A stretch of 59,456 nt of DNA, taken from positions 1 to 59,456 of the forward strand of contig NZ_WNKZ01000029.1 of NCBI RefSeq assembly GCF_009720835.1, read 5' to 3'. This DNA comes from Pseudoduganella buxea (GTDB lineage Bacteria; Pseudomonadota; Gammaproteobacteria; Burkholderiales; Burkholderiaceae_D). Numbering within the stretch: the first letter of the stretch is position 1; every line of letters starts with the position of its first letter. The notes under the pieces are model-generated. The model was given only the letters and a program-made list of their open reading frames with translations, had not been told where the DNA came from and searched no databases. Made by a program: the position numbers and the translations under genes. Positions 47,010-57,411 of the stretch are shown piece after piece.

Positions 47010-48062
47010 TCAGGCCTGGCTGGCCCGGACCATGGCGAGGGCGGTCTCGATGGCCTGCACCATGCTGCCGCAGTCGGCCACGCCCAGGCCCTGCGCGGCC
47101 AGGTCGAGCGCCGTGCCGTGATCGACCGAGGTGCGGATCAGGGGCAGGCCCAGCGTGATATTGACGCCGCTGCCGAAGGTGGCGAACTTCAGCACGGGCA
47201 GGCCCTGGTCGTGGTACATCGCCAGCACGCAGTCGGCGTCCTGCAGGTACTTCGGCTGGAACAGCGTATCGGCGGGGTAAGGCCCACGCGCGTCGATGCC
47301 GCGTGCCCGCGCCGCCGCCAGCGCCGGGCCGATGGTGTCGATTTCTTCCCGGCCCAGGTAGCCGTTCTCGCCGGCGTGGGGGTTCAGGCCCGTGACGAGG
47401 ATGCGCGGCGCGGCGATGCCGAACTTGGCGCGCAGGTCGGCATCGATGATGTCGAGCGTGCGGCCCAGGCTTTCCTGCGTCAGCGCGGTCGAGACGTCCT
47501 TGAGCGGCAGGTGCGTCGTCGCCAGCGCCACGCGCAACTGCGCCACGCCCGTGACGGCGGCCGGCGCGCCGGCCAGCATCATCACCACCTGCGGCGTGCC
47601 GGTGCGTTCGGCAAAATATTCCGTATGGCCGGAGAACGGCACGCCGGCATCGTTGATGGTGCTTTTCTGCAGGGGCGCCGTGACGACGGCGGCGAACCAG
47701 CCGGCCCGGGTGCCTTCGATGGCGGCATCGAGCGTGGCCAGCACGGCGCGGCCGTTTTCCTTGTCCAGGGTGCCCGGCACGACGTGCGCGGCCAGCGGGA
47801 TGTCGATGGCGCACAGCCGCTCGGCGCCGAAATGGGGCACGCCGCTGTTGCGCACGGCCTGCAGCGACAGGGCGCTGATGCGCATCGCCGGGTCGAGCGC
47901 ATGGGCCGTCATCGCCAGGAAGGCGGCGTCGCCCAGCAGCACGCAGTTGACCTGTTCACGCAGGGCCCACGCGGCACGGATCGCGATTCCCGGTCCGATG
48001 CCGGCCGGCTCGCCGGTCGTGATGCAGATCGTCGGCCGCTGACGTGCTGGTCCCTGCGCCAT
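47010..48062 (-). CDS. pdxA: 4-hydroxythreonine-4-phosphate dehydrogenase
   Basis: This 350-residue enzyme of pyridoxal phosphate synthesis has the N-terminal [16 protein letters not shown], a metal-binding [14 protein letters not shown] and [53 protein letters not shown] lies near the end, with the conserved His residues that hold the divalent metal. It follows surA by four bases. Confidence 0.97.
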   Translation of the reverse strand: MAQGPARQRPTICITTGEPAGIGPGIAIRAAWALREQVNCVLLGDAAFLAMTAHALDPAMRISALSLQAVRNSGVPHFGAERLCAIDIPLAAHVVPGTLDKENGRAVLATLDAAIEGTRAGWFAAVVTAPLQKSTINDAGVPFSGHTEYFAERTGTPQVVMMLAGAPAAVTGVAQLRVALATTHLPLKDVSTALTQESLGRTLDIIDADLRAKFGIAAPRILVTGLNPHAGENGYLGREEIDTIGPALAAARARGIDARGPYPADTLFQPKYLQDADCVLAMYHDQGLPVLKFATFGSGVNITLGLPLIRTSVDHGTALDLAAQGLGVADCGSMVQAIETALAMVRASQA

Positions 48063-48066
48063 GGCC

Positions 48067-49485
48067 TTACTTGGCTTCCTTCAGGTCTTCGGCGCGGTAC
48101 TCGACGTAGGCACGGTCGCGCACTTCGCGCTGGAAGTCCTCGGCCGCCTCGACCATCTTGCGCTCGCGCAGCGCCATGCGCGCCTCGTTGCGCTTCTTGT
48201 CCTTCGACTCGTCCTCGGACTTGCGCTCGATGACCTGGATCAGGTGGTAACCGAAGCTGGTCTCGACGGGACCGCTGACTTCACCGGGCTTCAGTTCGTT
48301 CATGGCCTGCTCGAATTCGGGCAGCGCGTCACCCGGCACCAGCCAGCCCAGGTCGCCACCCTTCTTGCCCGACTCGTCGTTCGAGTACAGCCGCGCCAGT
48401 TCCTCGAAGGTGGCGGCCTTGTTGTCCAGGCGCTCCTTCAGTTCCAGCAGGCGGCGCTTGGCATCGGCCGCGCTCAGCGACGGCGTGACCTTCAGCAGGA
48501 TGTGGCGGGCATGGGTCTGCTGCACGGCCGCCTCGGCCTGGGCCTGGGCCACACTGCGCTTGTCGGCCAGCTTCAGGATATGGAAGCCGCCCACGCTCTT
48601 GATGATCTGTGTGACCTGGCCCGGCTGCAGCTTGACCAGTGCCTCGGCGAATACGGGCGGAATACGGTCGGTCTGGCGCCAGCCCACCACGCCGCCCTGC
48701 AGCGCATCGGCCGCGTCGGAATAGGTGGCGGCCATCTTGGCGAAGTCGGCGCCCGTGCGCAGCTGGCGCATCACTTCCTCGGCGCGCTTCTGGCGCTGGG
48801 CGATCACGTCGGGCGAGGCATTTTCGGGAATGCGCACGAGGATCTGCGAGATGTTGACTTCGAACTGTTCGGCAGCCGCCGCTTCCTGGGCTGCCAGGAA
48901 GCTGTCCACTTCCGCTTCGGAGACCTGGATCTTCTGGTCCACTTCATGTTCGCGCAGGCGCGTCATGATGATTTCGTTGCGGATGTCCTCGCGGAAGGCG
49001 GCGTAGGAGCCGCCCTGCTTCTCGATCTGGTCGCGCAGCTGCTGGACCGTCATCTTCTGCTCGGCGGCCACGCGCACCATGGCGCGGTCGAGCATCGTGT
49101 CGTCGACGCGCACGCCCATCTCGCGCGCCATCTGCAACTGGGCGCGCTGGACGATCATGTGCTCCAGGATCTGGCGCTGCAGGTCCGGCAGCGACGGCAT
49201 CTGCGCGTTCTGCGCCTTCATGCGCTGCGTGATCGTGTTGATTTCCTGCGCCAGCTCGCGTCGCGTGATGACTTCGTCGTTGACGACCACGGCGATCGAG
49301 TCGATCTCGGTGTTCTTCGATTGTCCCGGCGGGGTGAAGCCCCCGGGAGCGGCGGCAGCGGATGCAGGCGCGGCCGGCTTGGCGTCCTGGGCCGACGCGG
49401 CGCCACCGGCAGCCATGGCGCACATCAGGATTGCTGCGAGTGTGATCGGGTGCTTACTGGACTTACGCATATCGGAAACGCTCAT
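48067..49485 (-). CDS. surA: Periplasmic chaperone and peptidyl-prolyl isomerase SurA
   Basis: This 472-residue protein has a signal peptide (cut after AASA) and an N-terminal chaperone domain beginning [22 protein letters not shown]. Two parvulin (PpiC) domains follow: [17 protein letters not shown] with [16 protein letters not shown], and [15 protein letters not shown] with [20 protein letters not shown]. SurA carries barrel proteins, including LptD, to the BAM complex. Start ATG 49485 is chosen; ATG 49470 is also possible and neither has a strong ribosome site. It follows lptD, its main client, by 83 bases. Confidence 0.95.
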   Translation of the reverse strand: MSVSDMRKSSKHPITLAAILMCAMAAGGAASAQDAKPAAPASAAAAPGGFTPPGQSKNTEIDSIAVVVNDEVITRRELAQEINTITQRMKAQNAQMPSLPDLQRQILEHMIVQRAQLQMAREMGVRVDDTMLDRAMVRVAAEQKMTVQQLRDQIEKQGGSYAAFREDIRNEIIMTRLREHEVDQKIQVSEAEVDSFLAAQEAAAAEQFEVNISQILVRIPENASPDVIAQRQKRAEEVMRQLRTGADFAKMAATYSDAADALQGGVVGWRQTDRIPPVFAEALVKLQPGQVTQIIKSVGGFHILKLADKRSVAQAQAEAAVQQTHARHILLKVTPSLSAADAKRRLLELKERLDNKAATFEELARLYSNDESGKKGGDLGWLVPGDALPEFEQAMNELKPGEVSGPVETSFGYHLIQVIERKSEDESKDKKRNEARMALRERKMVEAAEDFQREVRDRAYVEYRAEDLKEAK

Positions 49486-49568
49486 TGAGTCGGTGGAGAA
49501 TCAGGAAGAATAATCGTGAAGAATAACAGGTATGCGGCCGCGGGCGCCAATTGCAGGACTCGGCGGCA

Positions 49569-51797
49569 TCAGCGGCGGGTGACCTCGTTCATGCGCTGGT
49601 AGCCGGGGATGCTGTTCTTCATCACTTCCAGCGGATTGCCGATGCCCAGCTTGGACAGGCCCGTCAGCTCGAGCTGGAAGAAGAACTGCGTCGACGTCTT
49701 GTTCGCCGTCGTCACGAAGCGCTGCGCGCCGGCACGGAATACCCAGCAATCGCAGTTGTACTCGACGCCGATCAGGCTTTCCAGGATGCGGTGATCCTGC
49801 AGCGAGTAGCTCATGCGGCCGACGCCGAACCACTTCTGCGTGATCGGCCACTGGGTCGAGAAATCGACGTTCTTGAAGTTATCGCGCAGGAAGCGGTAGC
49901 CGGCGTTGAAGACCTTCTTCTGCCCCGGCTGGAACTGCACGTTCAGGTTCGAGCTGACCACGCTCTTGTCGTCCGGGTTGTACTGCACGGCGCTGTCCAC
50001 ACCCCAGGTATCGGAGATGCGGCCGGTGGCCGCCAGCAGCAGGTCCGAACGGCTGCCGGCCGAGTTGGCGGTGGAACCGTCCAGGGTCACACGCGGCTCG
50101 TGGAAGTAGAAGCGCTGGCCGAACGCCAGGCGCAGGCGCTCGGCGCCCGACTCTTCCAGGAAGCGCGACACGATGGCCGCCGTCATCTGGTTGGCATCGC
50201 TGATGCGGTCCGAGCCGACGAAGCGGTTCTCGCTGAAGATCTGCGAGAAGTTGAAGGTGGCGTCGGCCGTGTCGAAGTTGGGGATATTGCTCTGGTCCCG
50301 GTACGGCGTGTAGACGTAGAACAGGCGCGGTTCCAGCGTCTGCGTCACGGCGCGGCCGAACAGCCTGGTCTTGCGCTCGAATTCCAGGCCCGAATCGACC
50401 GAGAACGTGGGGATGGTGCGCGTCACCGAGCGGTTTTCCTCGCCCTTGTAGGCGTCCAGCTGGTAGGCGCTGGCGTTCATCATCAGCTTGGGCGTGATGA
50501 ACCAGCTGGGGCTGATGATGGGGTAGCTCACCTGCGGCACCACCACCATCCGGCTGCCGTTGATCAGGGTCGGGTGGTGGAAGCGCGTGATCTCGCTGTC
50601 GACCGCCCAGTCGAAACCGGCGATGTCGTAGCGGGCGGCGTGGAAGTTAATCGCCGGCAGGCGGTCGTACGGGTGCGGCGTCTCGGTGGTCAGGTCCGGG
50701 TCCTGCAGCACCTGGTACTTCTGCACGCGCGCCGTCAGGCTCCAGTACTCGCCGCGGTAGTCGGTACGCAGTTCGCGCAGAAGCTGGCGCTCGGCGCTGC
50801 CTGCCACATTCTTCGAGAAGTCGTTGGGGTAGTTGTCGTCCGACGCGGCGCGCACGTTCCAGCCGAAGGACCAGTCCTTGGCCAGCGCCTGCGAGTGGCT
50901 GGACTGGATTTGCCAGCGGTCGAAACCGGCCTCCTTGTCATGCGGCAGGTACTCGATGAAGGTGCGGCCTTCGTAGCTGCCCGCGTCGGTCTCGCCGATA
51001 TAGCGGCCTACGGCGCCCATCTGCAAGCCACGCCGCGTGATATAGCGCGGGTACAGGGTCAGGTCGCGGTTCGGCGCGATATTGAAGTAGTACGGCAAGG
51101 TCAGTTCGGCCGAACCGCGCGAGCTGAAGCCCGGCATGGCCGGCAGCCAGCCGGAGCGGCGCTCGCCGGACAGCGAGAACGACAGCGCCGGCGTGCCGAT
51201 CAGCGGCACGTCCTTGAAATAGACCACGGTGCCGCGCGCGACGCCCGTCTCGCGGCCCATGTCCAGGTTCAGGGTGCTCGATTTCAGGTACCAGTCCGGG
51301 TTCGGGCCTTCGCAGGTGCTGTAGGTGCCGTCGACAACCACCGCCTGGTCCGGATTCAGGAAGTCGATGCGGCGCGCCGCGCCCTGGGCGTTATTCAGTT
51401 CGAGCTTGTAGGTCGGCTGCAGCATGTAGCCGACACCCGTATCCGTATTGATCTTGAATTCGTCGGCCGTGTAGTAGTCGCCGAAACGCCAGATGCGGAT
51501 ATTGTCCTTCGCTTCGAGCTCGGATTCGACCTGGCGGTAGCAGGCCGAATCGGCCGTCACGCGCATCTTGTCGCGCACGATCTCGACGTCGCGCTGCAGC
51601 ACCAGTTCGCGTTCGGGCCGCCCGGTGATTTCCTCGGCGCGCAAGGTAACGGGCGCATCGGGATCGTCCACGCGCGGGGTGCCCTTGCCCTGGTCCGGCG
51701 CGGACTGGGCGTGTGCGGGTACCGCCGAAGCGGCGACCAGGGCTGTCAGTGCAAACGCCCAGCGTTGCTTGGATGGGGGGGCCAAAAACCAGCTCAT
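49569..51797 (-). CDS. lptD: LPS-assembly outer-membrane protein LptD
   Basis: This 742-residue protein has a signal peptide (cleaved after AHA) and an OstA-like jellyroll at about residues 45-160 (VTLRAEEITGRPERELVLQRDVEI). A large beta-barrel follows and ends GNPLEVMKNSIPGYQRMNEV. Conserved Cys residues (ACYRQ, STCEG, YNCDCW) match those of the inter-domain disulfides of LptD. With LptE (also in this window) it inserts lipopolysaccharide into the outer leaflet. It is divergent from amgK across about 60 bases. Confidence 0.96.
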   Translation of the reverse strand: MSWFLAPPSKQRWAFALTALVAASAVPAHAQSAPDQGKGTPRVDDPDAPVTLRAEEITGRPERELVLQRDVEIVRDKMRVTADSACYRQVESELEAKDNIRIWRFGDYYTADEFKINTDTGVGYMLQPTYKLELNNAQGAARRIDFLNPDQAVVVDGTYSTCEGPNPDWYLKSSTLNLDMGRETGVARGTVVYFKDVPLIGTPALSFSLSGERRSGWLPAMPGFSSRGSAELTLPYYFNIAPNRDLTLYPRYITRRGLQMGAVGRYIGETDAGSYEGRTFIEYLPHDKEAGFDRWQIQSSHSQALAKDWSFGWNVRAASDDNYPNDFSKNVAGSAERQLLRELRTDYRGEYWSLTARVQKYQVLQDPDLTTETPHPYDRLPAINFHAARYDIAGFDWAVDSEITRFHHPTLINGSRMVVVPQVSYPIISPSWFITPKLMMNASAYQLDAYKGEENRSVTRTIPTFSVDSGLEFERKTRLFGRAVTQTLEPRLFYVYTPYRDQSNIPNFDTADATFNFSQIFSENRFVGSDRISDANQMTAAIVSRFLEESGAERLRLAFGQRFYFHEPRVTLDGSTANSAGSRSDLLLAATGRISDTWGVDSAVQYNPDDKSVVSSNLNVQFQPGQKKVFNAGYRFLRDNFKNVDFSTQWPITQKWFGVGRMSYSLQDHRILESLIGVEYNCDCWVFRAGAQRFVTTANKTSTQFFFQLELTGLSKLGIGNPLEVMKNSIPGYQRMNEVTRR

Positions 51798-51857
51798 GAA
51801 AGGAACGATACGCGAAGCACCATGACAGGCGATTTTTTGATTTGAATCCCTTATTAT

Positions 51858-52994
51858 ATGGGAATCTTCACCATCGACCGGATTCGTCAGGCTGTATTCA
51901 TGTCTTTATTGTATAAATTATCACGCAACCGCGCCCCCAAGCTGGCCCCCGCCGGCGAGCAGAACACCGCCGGCGCCGACGCCCGCCTGGTCCAGTTGAA
52001 AGCCTGGCTGGAAGGCCTGAACCTGGTGCAGGTGGCATCGAGCCGCCCCGCGTCGGTCGACGCCAGCTTCCGCCGCTACTTCCGCGTCGACGTGCTGCCC
52101 GAAGCCCAGGGCCAGCATGGCGCCACCCTGGTGGCGATGGACGCCCCGCCCGAGCGCGAGAACACCGCTGCCTTCGTCAAGGTGGACGAACTGCTGGCGA
52201 ACGCCGGCGTGACGGTGCCCGTCATCGTGGCGCAGGACCTGGAACAGGGCTTCCTGCTGCTGTCGGACCTGGGCACCACCACCTACCTGCAGGCCCTGAA
52301 TCCCGATAACGCTTCGGCCCTGTATGCGCAGGCCCTGTCGGCGCTGGTGAAAATCCAGCAGTACAGCGAGCCGGGCGTGCTGCCCGAATTCGACCGCGCC
52401 TTCATGCTGCGCGAACTGAATATCTTCCCCGAGTGGTACATCGGCAAGCACCTGAACACGACGCTGACGCCGGCGCAGGACGCCGAACTGCAGAAGGTGT
52501 TCGAGGCCATTGTCGGCAACTGCCTGGCGCAGCCGCAGGTGTTCATGCACCGCGACTACCACTCGCGCAACCTGATGTGGATGGACGAGAACAACCCCGG
52601 CATTCTCGACTTCCAGGATGCCGTCTACGGCCCGATCACCTACGACGCCGCCTCGCTGCTGCGCGACGCCTACGTGTCGTGGGACGAGGAGCTGGTGCTG
52701 GACTGGGTGATCCGCTACTGGCAGCATGCGCGCGCGGCCGGCCTGCCCGTGCACAAGGACTTCGACACCTTCTACCGCGACTTCGAATTCATGGCCCTGC
52801 AGCGCCACCTGAAGATCCTCGGCCTGTTCTGCCGCCTGAACTACCGCGACGGCAAGCCGCTGTACCTGGGCGACCTGCCCACCGTGATGGAATATGTGCG
52901 CACCACGGCGAACCGCTACCGCGAACTGAAGCCCCTGATCAAGCTGCTCGATGTGCTGGAACAGCGCCAGCCTGACGTCCGCTACACCTTCTAG
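51858..52994 (+). CDS. amgK: N-acetylmuramate/N-acetylglucosamine kinase AmgK
   Basis: This aminoglycoside phosphotransferase-fold kinase shows ASFRRYFRVDVL, the catalytic loop QVFMHRDYHSRNLMWMDEN and the metal motif GILDFQDAVYGPITYDAASLL. AmgK makes sugar-1-phosphates from recycled cell-wall sugars, feeding MurU. That bypasses early peptidoglycan synthesis and gives intrinsic fosfomycin tolerance in pseudomonads. The first codon is uncertain: ATG 51858 (378 residues) or ATG 51900 (364 residues); conserved sequence begins later at DARLVQLKAWLEGL. It sits 13 bases before murU. Confidence 0.9.
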   Translation: MGIFTIDRIRQAVFMSLLYKLSRNRAPKLAPAGEQNTAGADARLVQLKAWLEGLNLVQVASSRPASVDASFRRYFRVDVLPEAQGQHGATLVAMDAPPERENTAAFVKVDELLANAGVTVPVIVAQDLEQGFLLLSDLGTTTYLQALNPDNASALYAQALSALVKIQQYSEPGVLPEFDRAFMLRELNIFPEWYIGKHLNTTLTPAQDAELQKVFEAIVGNCLAQPQVFMHRDYHSRNLMWMDENNPGILDFQDAVYGPITYDAASLLRDAYVSWDEELVLDWVIRYWQHARAAGLPVHKDFDTFYRDFEFMALQRHLKILGLFCRLNYRDGKPLYLGDLPTVMEYVRTTANRYRELKPLIKLLDVLEQRQPDVRYTF

Positions 52995-53007
52995 AAGAGA
53001 CGCCGCC

Positions 53008-53715
53008 ATGAAAGCCATGATCTTCGCCGCCGGCCGCGGCGAGCGTATGCGTCCCCTGACCGATACCTGCCCGAAGCCCCTGCTGAAGGTGCGCGGCCGC
53101 CCCCTGATCGAATGGCATGTGCTGAACCTGGTGCGTGCCGGCATGAAGGAAATCGTCATCAACCACGCCCACCTGGGGCATATGATCGAAGCCCACCTGG
53201 GCGACGGCAGCCGCTTCGGCGCCACCATCCATTATTCGGCCGAGGCAGAGGCGCTGGAGACGGCCGGCGGCATCGCCAATGCGCGTCACTTGCTGGGCGA
53301 GGAGCCGTTCTTCGCCGTCTCGGGCGACATCTACTGCCCCCATTTCGACTTCAGCCAGGTCACCGACGTCCTGCATGACAAGGACATGTGGGGCAATCCC
53401 TACCCGGATGACAAGCGCGACATCGCCTGGATCTGGCTGGTGAAGAATCCCGATTTTCATCCGAAGGGCGATTTCGCCCTGAACCTGTACACGGTGTCGA
53501 ACACGGGCCAGCCGACCTACACCTTCGCCAACCTGGGCGTCTACCGCATGTCGATGTTCGACGGGATCGCACCGGGCCAGCACGCCGGCCTGGGCAAGCT
53601 GCTGCGCGAGTATGCCGACCAGGGCCGCATCGGCGGCGAACTGTATGAAGGCGACTGGGACAACGTCGGCACGCCCCAGCAGCTCGAACAGCTCAACGCG
53701 GGGCTGCGCGCATGA
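53008..53715 (+). CDS. murU: N-acetylmuramate-1-phosphate uridylyltransferase MurU
   Basis: This 235-residue nucleotidyltransferase opens KAMIFAAGRGERMRPLTDTCPKPLL, the UTP-binding signature. It continues with SAEAEALETAGGIANA and a central FFAVSGDIYC holding the metal-binding Asp. MurU joins UTP to MurNAc-1-phosphate made by AmgK. The pair forms the cell-wall recycling shunt. The stop overlaps the pepP start (ATGA). Confidence 0.93.
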   Translation: MKAMIFAAGRGERMRPLTDTCPKPLLKVRGRPLIEWHVLNLVRAGMKEIVINHAHLGHMIEAHLGDGSRFGATIHYSAEAEALETAGGIANARHLLGEEPFFAVSGDIYCPHFDFSQVTDVLHDKDMWGNPYPDDKRDIAWIWLVKNPDFHPKGDFALNLYTVSNTGQPTYTFANLGVYRMSMFDGIAPGQHAGLGKLLREYADQGRIGGELYEGDWDNVGTPQQLEQLNAGLRA

Positions 53716-55064
53716 ACGGGAGCGTCGCCTCAAGCGCTCCGTACGCCGACCGCCGCGCGCGCCTGCTGGCGCACATGGAGCCGGGCAGCGTGGCCGTGCT
53801 GGCCACCAGCCTGGAGGTGGCACGCAATGCCGACAGCGACTACCCCTACCGCCACGACAGCAGTTTCTATTACCTGACCGGCTTTGCGGAACCGGAGGCC
53901 GTGCTGGTGCTGGCCGGCGCGCGCGGCGAGCAGCCGGCCCGCGCCATCCTGTTCTGCCGCGAGAAGAATCCCGAGCGCGAAATCTGGGACGGCCTGCGGC
54001 ACGGCCCCGACGCGGCCCGCACGGCGTTCGGCTTCGACGCCGCCTACCCGGTCGATGCGCTCGACGAACAGATGGCCACGTTGCTGGCCGACGTGCCTGC
54101 CTTGTACTGCAAGCTGGGCCGCGACGAAGGCCTCGACACGCGCCTGCGCCACTGGCTGAACAGCGTGCGCCGCCAGGGCCGCGCCGGCATCAAGGCGCCG
54201 CCCGTGCTGCGCGATATCGTGCCGCTGATCGACGAAATGCGCGTCGTCAAGGATGCGGGCGAGCAGGCCACCATGCTGCGGGCCGGCGAAATCTCCGGTG
54301 CCGCGCACGTGCGCGCGATGCGGGCCGGGCGGCCCGGCATCTTCGAATACGCGCTGGAAGCGGAGCTGCTGTACGAGTTCCGCCGCAACGGCGCCCAGTT
54401 CCCCGCCTACACGCCCATTGTCGCCTCGGGCGCCAACAGCTGCATCCTCCATTACAACAGCAACGACCGCCAGATCCGCGACGGCGAACTGGTACTGATC
54501 GACGCCGGCTGCGAGCTCGATGGCTATGCCTCGGACATCACGCGCACCTGGCCCGTCAACGGCCGCTTCAGCACGGCGCAACGCACCCTGTATGAACTGG
54601 TGCTGGCGGCACAGCAGGCCGCGCTCGATGCCGTGCGCCCCGGCCAGACCTTCCACTCGGTGCACGACGCCGCCGTCAGGGTGCTGGCGCAAGGCATGCT
54701 CGATACGGGCCTGCTCGGCCGCGACCGGCACGGCAGCGTGGACGACGTCATCGCCAACAAGGCATTTACGCCGTTTTACATGCACGGCACCAGCCACTGG
54801 CTGGGCATGGACGTGCACGACACGGGCGCCTACCGCCTCACGGACGAACCGGACAAGCCCTCGCGCCCCCTGCAGGAAGGCATGGTGCTGACGATCGAAC
54901 CGGGCATCTACGTGCGCCCGGCCGAAGGCGTGCCGGAAGCGTATTGGAACATCGGCATCCGCATCGAGGACGATGTCGTCGTCGCGCCAGGCGGTCACAC
55001 CATGCTGACCGGCGCGGCGCCGAAGACGGTGGCCGAGATCGAAACCTTGATGCGGGAGGGATGA
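53712..55064 (+). CDS. pepP: Xaa-Pro aminopeptidase PepP
   Basis: This 450-residue aminopeptidase P releases N-terminal residues ahead of proline. The N-terminal AMP_N domain contains YPYRHDSSFYYLTGFAEPEAVLVL. The pita-bread catalytic domain has the metal ligands: two Asp in LVLIDAGCELDGYASDITRTW, His in MHGTSHWLGMDVHDTG, Glu in VLTIEPGIYV and Glu in GIRIEDDVVV. Length is normal. It overlaps both neighbours and is usual beside ubiH genes. Confidence 0.96.
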   Translation: MNGSVASSAPYADRRARLLAHMEPGSVAVLATSLEVARNADSDYPYRHDSSFYYLTGFAEPEAVLVLAGARGEQPARAILFCREKNPEREIWDGLRHGPDAARTAFGFDAAYPVDALDEQMATLLADVPALYCKLGRDEGLDTRLRHWLNSVRRQGRAGIKAPPVLRDIVPLIDEMRVVKDAGEQATMLRAGEISGAAHVRAMRAGRPGIFEYALEAELLYEFRRNGAQFPAYTPIVASGANSCILHYNSNDRQIRDGELVLIDAGCELDGYASDITRTWPVNGRFSTAQRTLYELVLAAQQAALDAVRPGQTFHSVHDAAVRVLAQGMLDTGLLGRDRHGSVDDVIANKAFTPFYMHGTSHWLGMDVHDTGAYRLTDEPDKPSRPLQEGMVLTIEPGIYVRPAEGVPEAYWNIGIRIEDDVVVAPGGHTMLTGAAPKTVAEIETLMREG

Positions 55065-56191
55065 TGCATACCCAAACCGAAATCGCCATCTGCGGCGCCG
55101 GCCCGGCCGGCATGGCCCTGGCCGCGCTGCTGGTCAAGCGCGGCATGGCGGGCGAACGCATCGTGCTGGTCGACGCCAAGTCGCTGGAGGCGGCCAGCGC
55201 CGATCCCCGCTCGCTGGCCCTGTCCTGGGGCAGCCGGCAACTGCTGGAGCAGGTCGGCGCCTGGCCCTTGCCGGCCACGGAAATCCACCAGATCCACGTG
55301 TCGCGCAAGGGCCAGTTCGGCCGCAGCATGATCACGCGCGACGAACAGGACGTTCCCGCGTTGGGCTACGTGACCCGCTATGGCGACGTGGTGAAGGTGC
55401 TGGCAGGCGTGTGCGAGCGCCTCGGCGTGCGCTCGCTGCGCCCGGCGCGCGTGACCCGCATCGACGAGGCGCCGGAACAGGTTCACCTGGTACTGGCCGA
55501 CGGCGGCAGCGTCGACGCCGCCATCGTGGTGCAGGCCGAGGGCGGCCTGTTCGGCGAACAGGCCGACAAGGCCGTGAAACGCGACTACGGCCAGACCGCC
55601 ATCATCGCCCAGGTGAGCACCAGCGCGCCGGTTGCGCACCGGGCCTACGAACGCTTCACCGGCGAAGGGCCGCTGGCCCTGCTGCCGCAGGACGACGGCT
55701 ACGCGCTGGTCTGGTGCGTGCGCCCGGAAACGGCCGAAAGCCTGCTGGCCCTGGGCGATGCCGCCTTCCTGAAAAAGCTGGGCGAAACCTTCGGCGAACG
55801 GCTCGGCACCTTTACCGGCGCGACGCGCCGCCTGGCCTTCCCGCTGGGACTGAACGCCGGCATGCCGGGCAGCGCCCGCATCGCCGCCATCGGCAATGCC
55901 GCCCAGACCCTGCACCCGGTGGCGGGCCAGGGCCTGAACCTGGGCCTGCGCGACGCCGCCGTGCTGGCGCGCCTTCTGGCCCAGGACGCGACGCCGGACA
56001 TGCTGTCGCAATATGCCGCCCTGCGCCGCCAGGACCGCGACGTGACGGTGAAACTCACCGACACGATGGCCCGCATCTTCGCCAACGATTCGCCCATCCA
56101 GGCGCTGCTGGGCGTGTCGCTGGCGGCCATCGACGTCATCGCGCCGGCGCGCAGCCTGCTGGCCGAACTGATGATGTACGGCCGGCGCTAG
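55061..56191 (+). CDS. UbiH/UbiF/Coq6-type FAD monooxygenase
   Basis: This 376-residue flavoprotein hydroxylase has an FAD-binding GAGPAGMALAALL near the start and a second motif ARIAAIGNAAQTLHPVAGQGLNLGLRDAAVLARLL, the GD/GN..H.P..GQG(L/M)N segment of ubiquinone hydroxylases. The first two codons are both ATG; the second (55064) has better spacing from GGAGG. It probably adds a ring hydroxyl in ubiquinone synthesis. Whether it acts at C4, C5 or C6 cannot be told, so no symbol is given. The start overlaps pepP. Confidence 0.88.
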   Translation: MMHTQTEIAICGAGPAGMALAALLVKRGMAGERIVLVDAKSLEAASADPRSLALSWGSRQLLEQVGAWPLPATEIHQIHVSRKGQFGRSMITRDEQDVPALGYVTRYGDVVKVLAGVCERLGVRSLRPARVTRIDEAPEQVHLVLADGGSVDAAIVVQAEGGLFGEQADKAVKRDYGQTAIIAQVSTSAPVAHRAYERFTGEGPLALLPQDDGYALVWCVRPETAESLLALGDAAFLKKLGETFGERLGTFTGATRRLAFPLGLNAGMPGSARIAAIGNAAQTLHPVAGQGLNLGLRDAAVLARLLAQDATPDMLSQYAALRRQDRDVTVKLTDTMARIFANDSPIQALLGVSLAAIDVIAPARSLLAELMMYGRR

Positions 56192-56201
56192 CCGGGGGCA
56201 C

Positions 56202-56615
56202 ATGGCACACCAGGCCATCCTCGAATTTTCCACTGCCGGGCGCGGCACGCGCGACATCACGGACGCCGTCGCCAAGGTCGTCGCCGCGTCAAGCGTGCAG
56301 TGCGGCCTGGCCCACGTGTTCGTGCAGCACACCAGTTGCTCGCTGACGATCACGGAAAATGCCGATCCGGACGTGCGGCGCGACCTGGAAACCATCGTCG
56401 CGCGCCTGGCCCCGGATGGCGATCCGGCCTACCGGCACGACACCGAAGGCCCGGACGACATGGCCGCCCACGGCCGCACCATGCTGACCGACGTCGGCCT
56501 GACGGTACCCGTCGGCGGCGGCCGGCTGCTGCTGGGCACCTGGCAGGGCATCTACCTGTGGGAGCACCGCACCGCGCCGCACCGGCGCAGCGTGGTGGTG
56601 ACCGTGCTTGGGTGA
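56202..56615 (+). CDS. YjbQ-family protein (secondary thiamine-phosphate synthase type)
   Basis: This 137-residue protein matches the UPF0047/YjbQ family: RGTRDITDAVAKVV, HVFVQHTSCSLTITENADPDVRRDLE, then GRTMLTDVGLTVPVGGGRLLLGTWQGIYLWEHR. Conserved His, Glu and Asp residues probably bind a metal. E. coli YjbQ has weak thiamine-phosphate synthase activity in vitro; the physiological role is unclear. It ends two bases before a convergent gene. Confidence 0.93.
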   Translation: MAHQAILEFSTAGRGTRDITDAVAKVVAASSVQCGLAHVFVQHTSCSLTITENADPDVRRDLETIVARLAPDGDPAYRHDTEGPDDMAAHGRTMLTDVGLTVPVGGGRLLLGTWQGIYLWEHRTAPHRRSVVVTVLG

Positions 56616-56617
56616 GC

Positions 56618-57277
56618 TTACGCGGCCTTGCGGCGGCGCGCGTACAGGCCCACGCCGGCGAGACCGGCCAGCAGCATGCCGTAGGTGGCCGGTTCCGGCA
56701 CCGGCGATATCGTCAACTGCGTTGCGCCACCGCCCATCGACATGTAGCTCAAGTGCGTGCCGTTCTCCTCTACGCCGATGCTCTCGCCGCCAGCAGCGAT
56801 GAGGTTGGCATACCGGACCTGCTCGAGCAAGCTTTCACCTGGCCGGTCACCTGGAAGCCAATCGAACGACCTGACCAATTGGTAACTCCAACGCGGATCA
56901 TCGGGGTCGGCGAAGGCGATAACGAGCTGCATCCGGCCGCCATTCCCGTTCTCGTCAATGGGCGTATACGTGGTCGTCGCAGTCCCCAAATTGACAAGGC
57001 GGATCGTTTCAGGAAAGAAGCCGTGCGCTAAATTCAGCGTCACCTCGCCGGTAACGGTCTGTTTTGTCGGCCCCTGACCAGTGACCGAATCGGTATCGTA
57101 TGCAAACGAGGTCGTGAGTTGATAGTCCTCGCCCCAACCGACATCTGCCAGCACGTTCGCGGTGTTCTGCAGGCCAGTGAAATTTACAAGCCCGCTGCTG
57201 CTGCTGGTCAGCACCACCGGTGTAGCGGCGCAATTGGAAGCCAGCAGCAGTGCCGCCGAAATCAGCCAGGGTTTCAT
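56618..57277 (-). CDS. PEP-CTERM sorted exported protein
   Basis: This 219-residue protein has a signal peptide (MKPWLISAALLLASNCAA) and a beta-rich body. The C-terminal sorting signal is VPEPATYGMLLAGLAGVGLY followed by RRRK. PEP-CTERM tails are cut by an exosortase, which is not in the window but is implied to exist in the genome. TGGAGAG lies before ATG 57277. The passenger domain is not recognised; such proteins often accompany exopolysaccharide matrices. Confidence 0.88.
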   Translation of the reverse strand: MKPWLISAALLLASNCAATPVVLTSSSSGLVNFTGLQNTANVLADVGWGEDYQLTTSFAYDTDSVTGQGPTKQTVTGEVTLNLAHGFFPETIRLVNLGTATTTYTPIDENGNGGRMQLVIAFADPDDPRWSYQLVRSFDWLPGDRPGESLLEQVRYANLIAAGGESIGVEENGTHLSYMSMGGGATQLTISPVPEPATYGMLLAGLAGVGLYARRRKAA

Positions 57278-57411
57278 GCTTGTCTCTCCAGGATCGAATG
57301 CGTGGCATGCTAGCACCGCGGCGCCGGCGTGCCTATCGGCGCTGTGGGGCGTGCACGACAACTTCACACTTGCAAGCGACGCGCCTGGATCGAAACCGGC
57401 GTCATGTCAAT

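Noticed and set aside
54944..55060. Upstream extension of the UbiH-like protein into pepP
   Set aside because: The extension is Arg/His-rich out-of-frame pepP sequence. The family begins at the FAD motif just after 55061.
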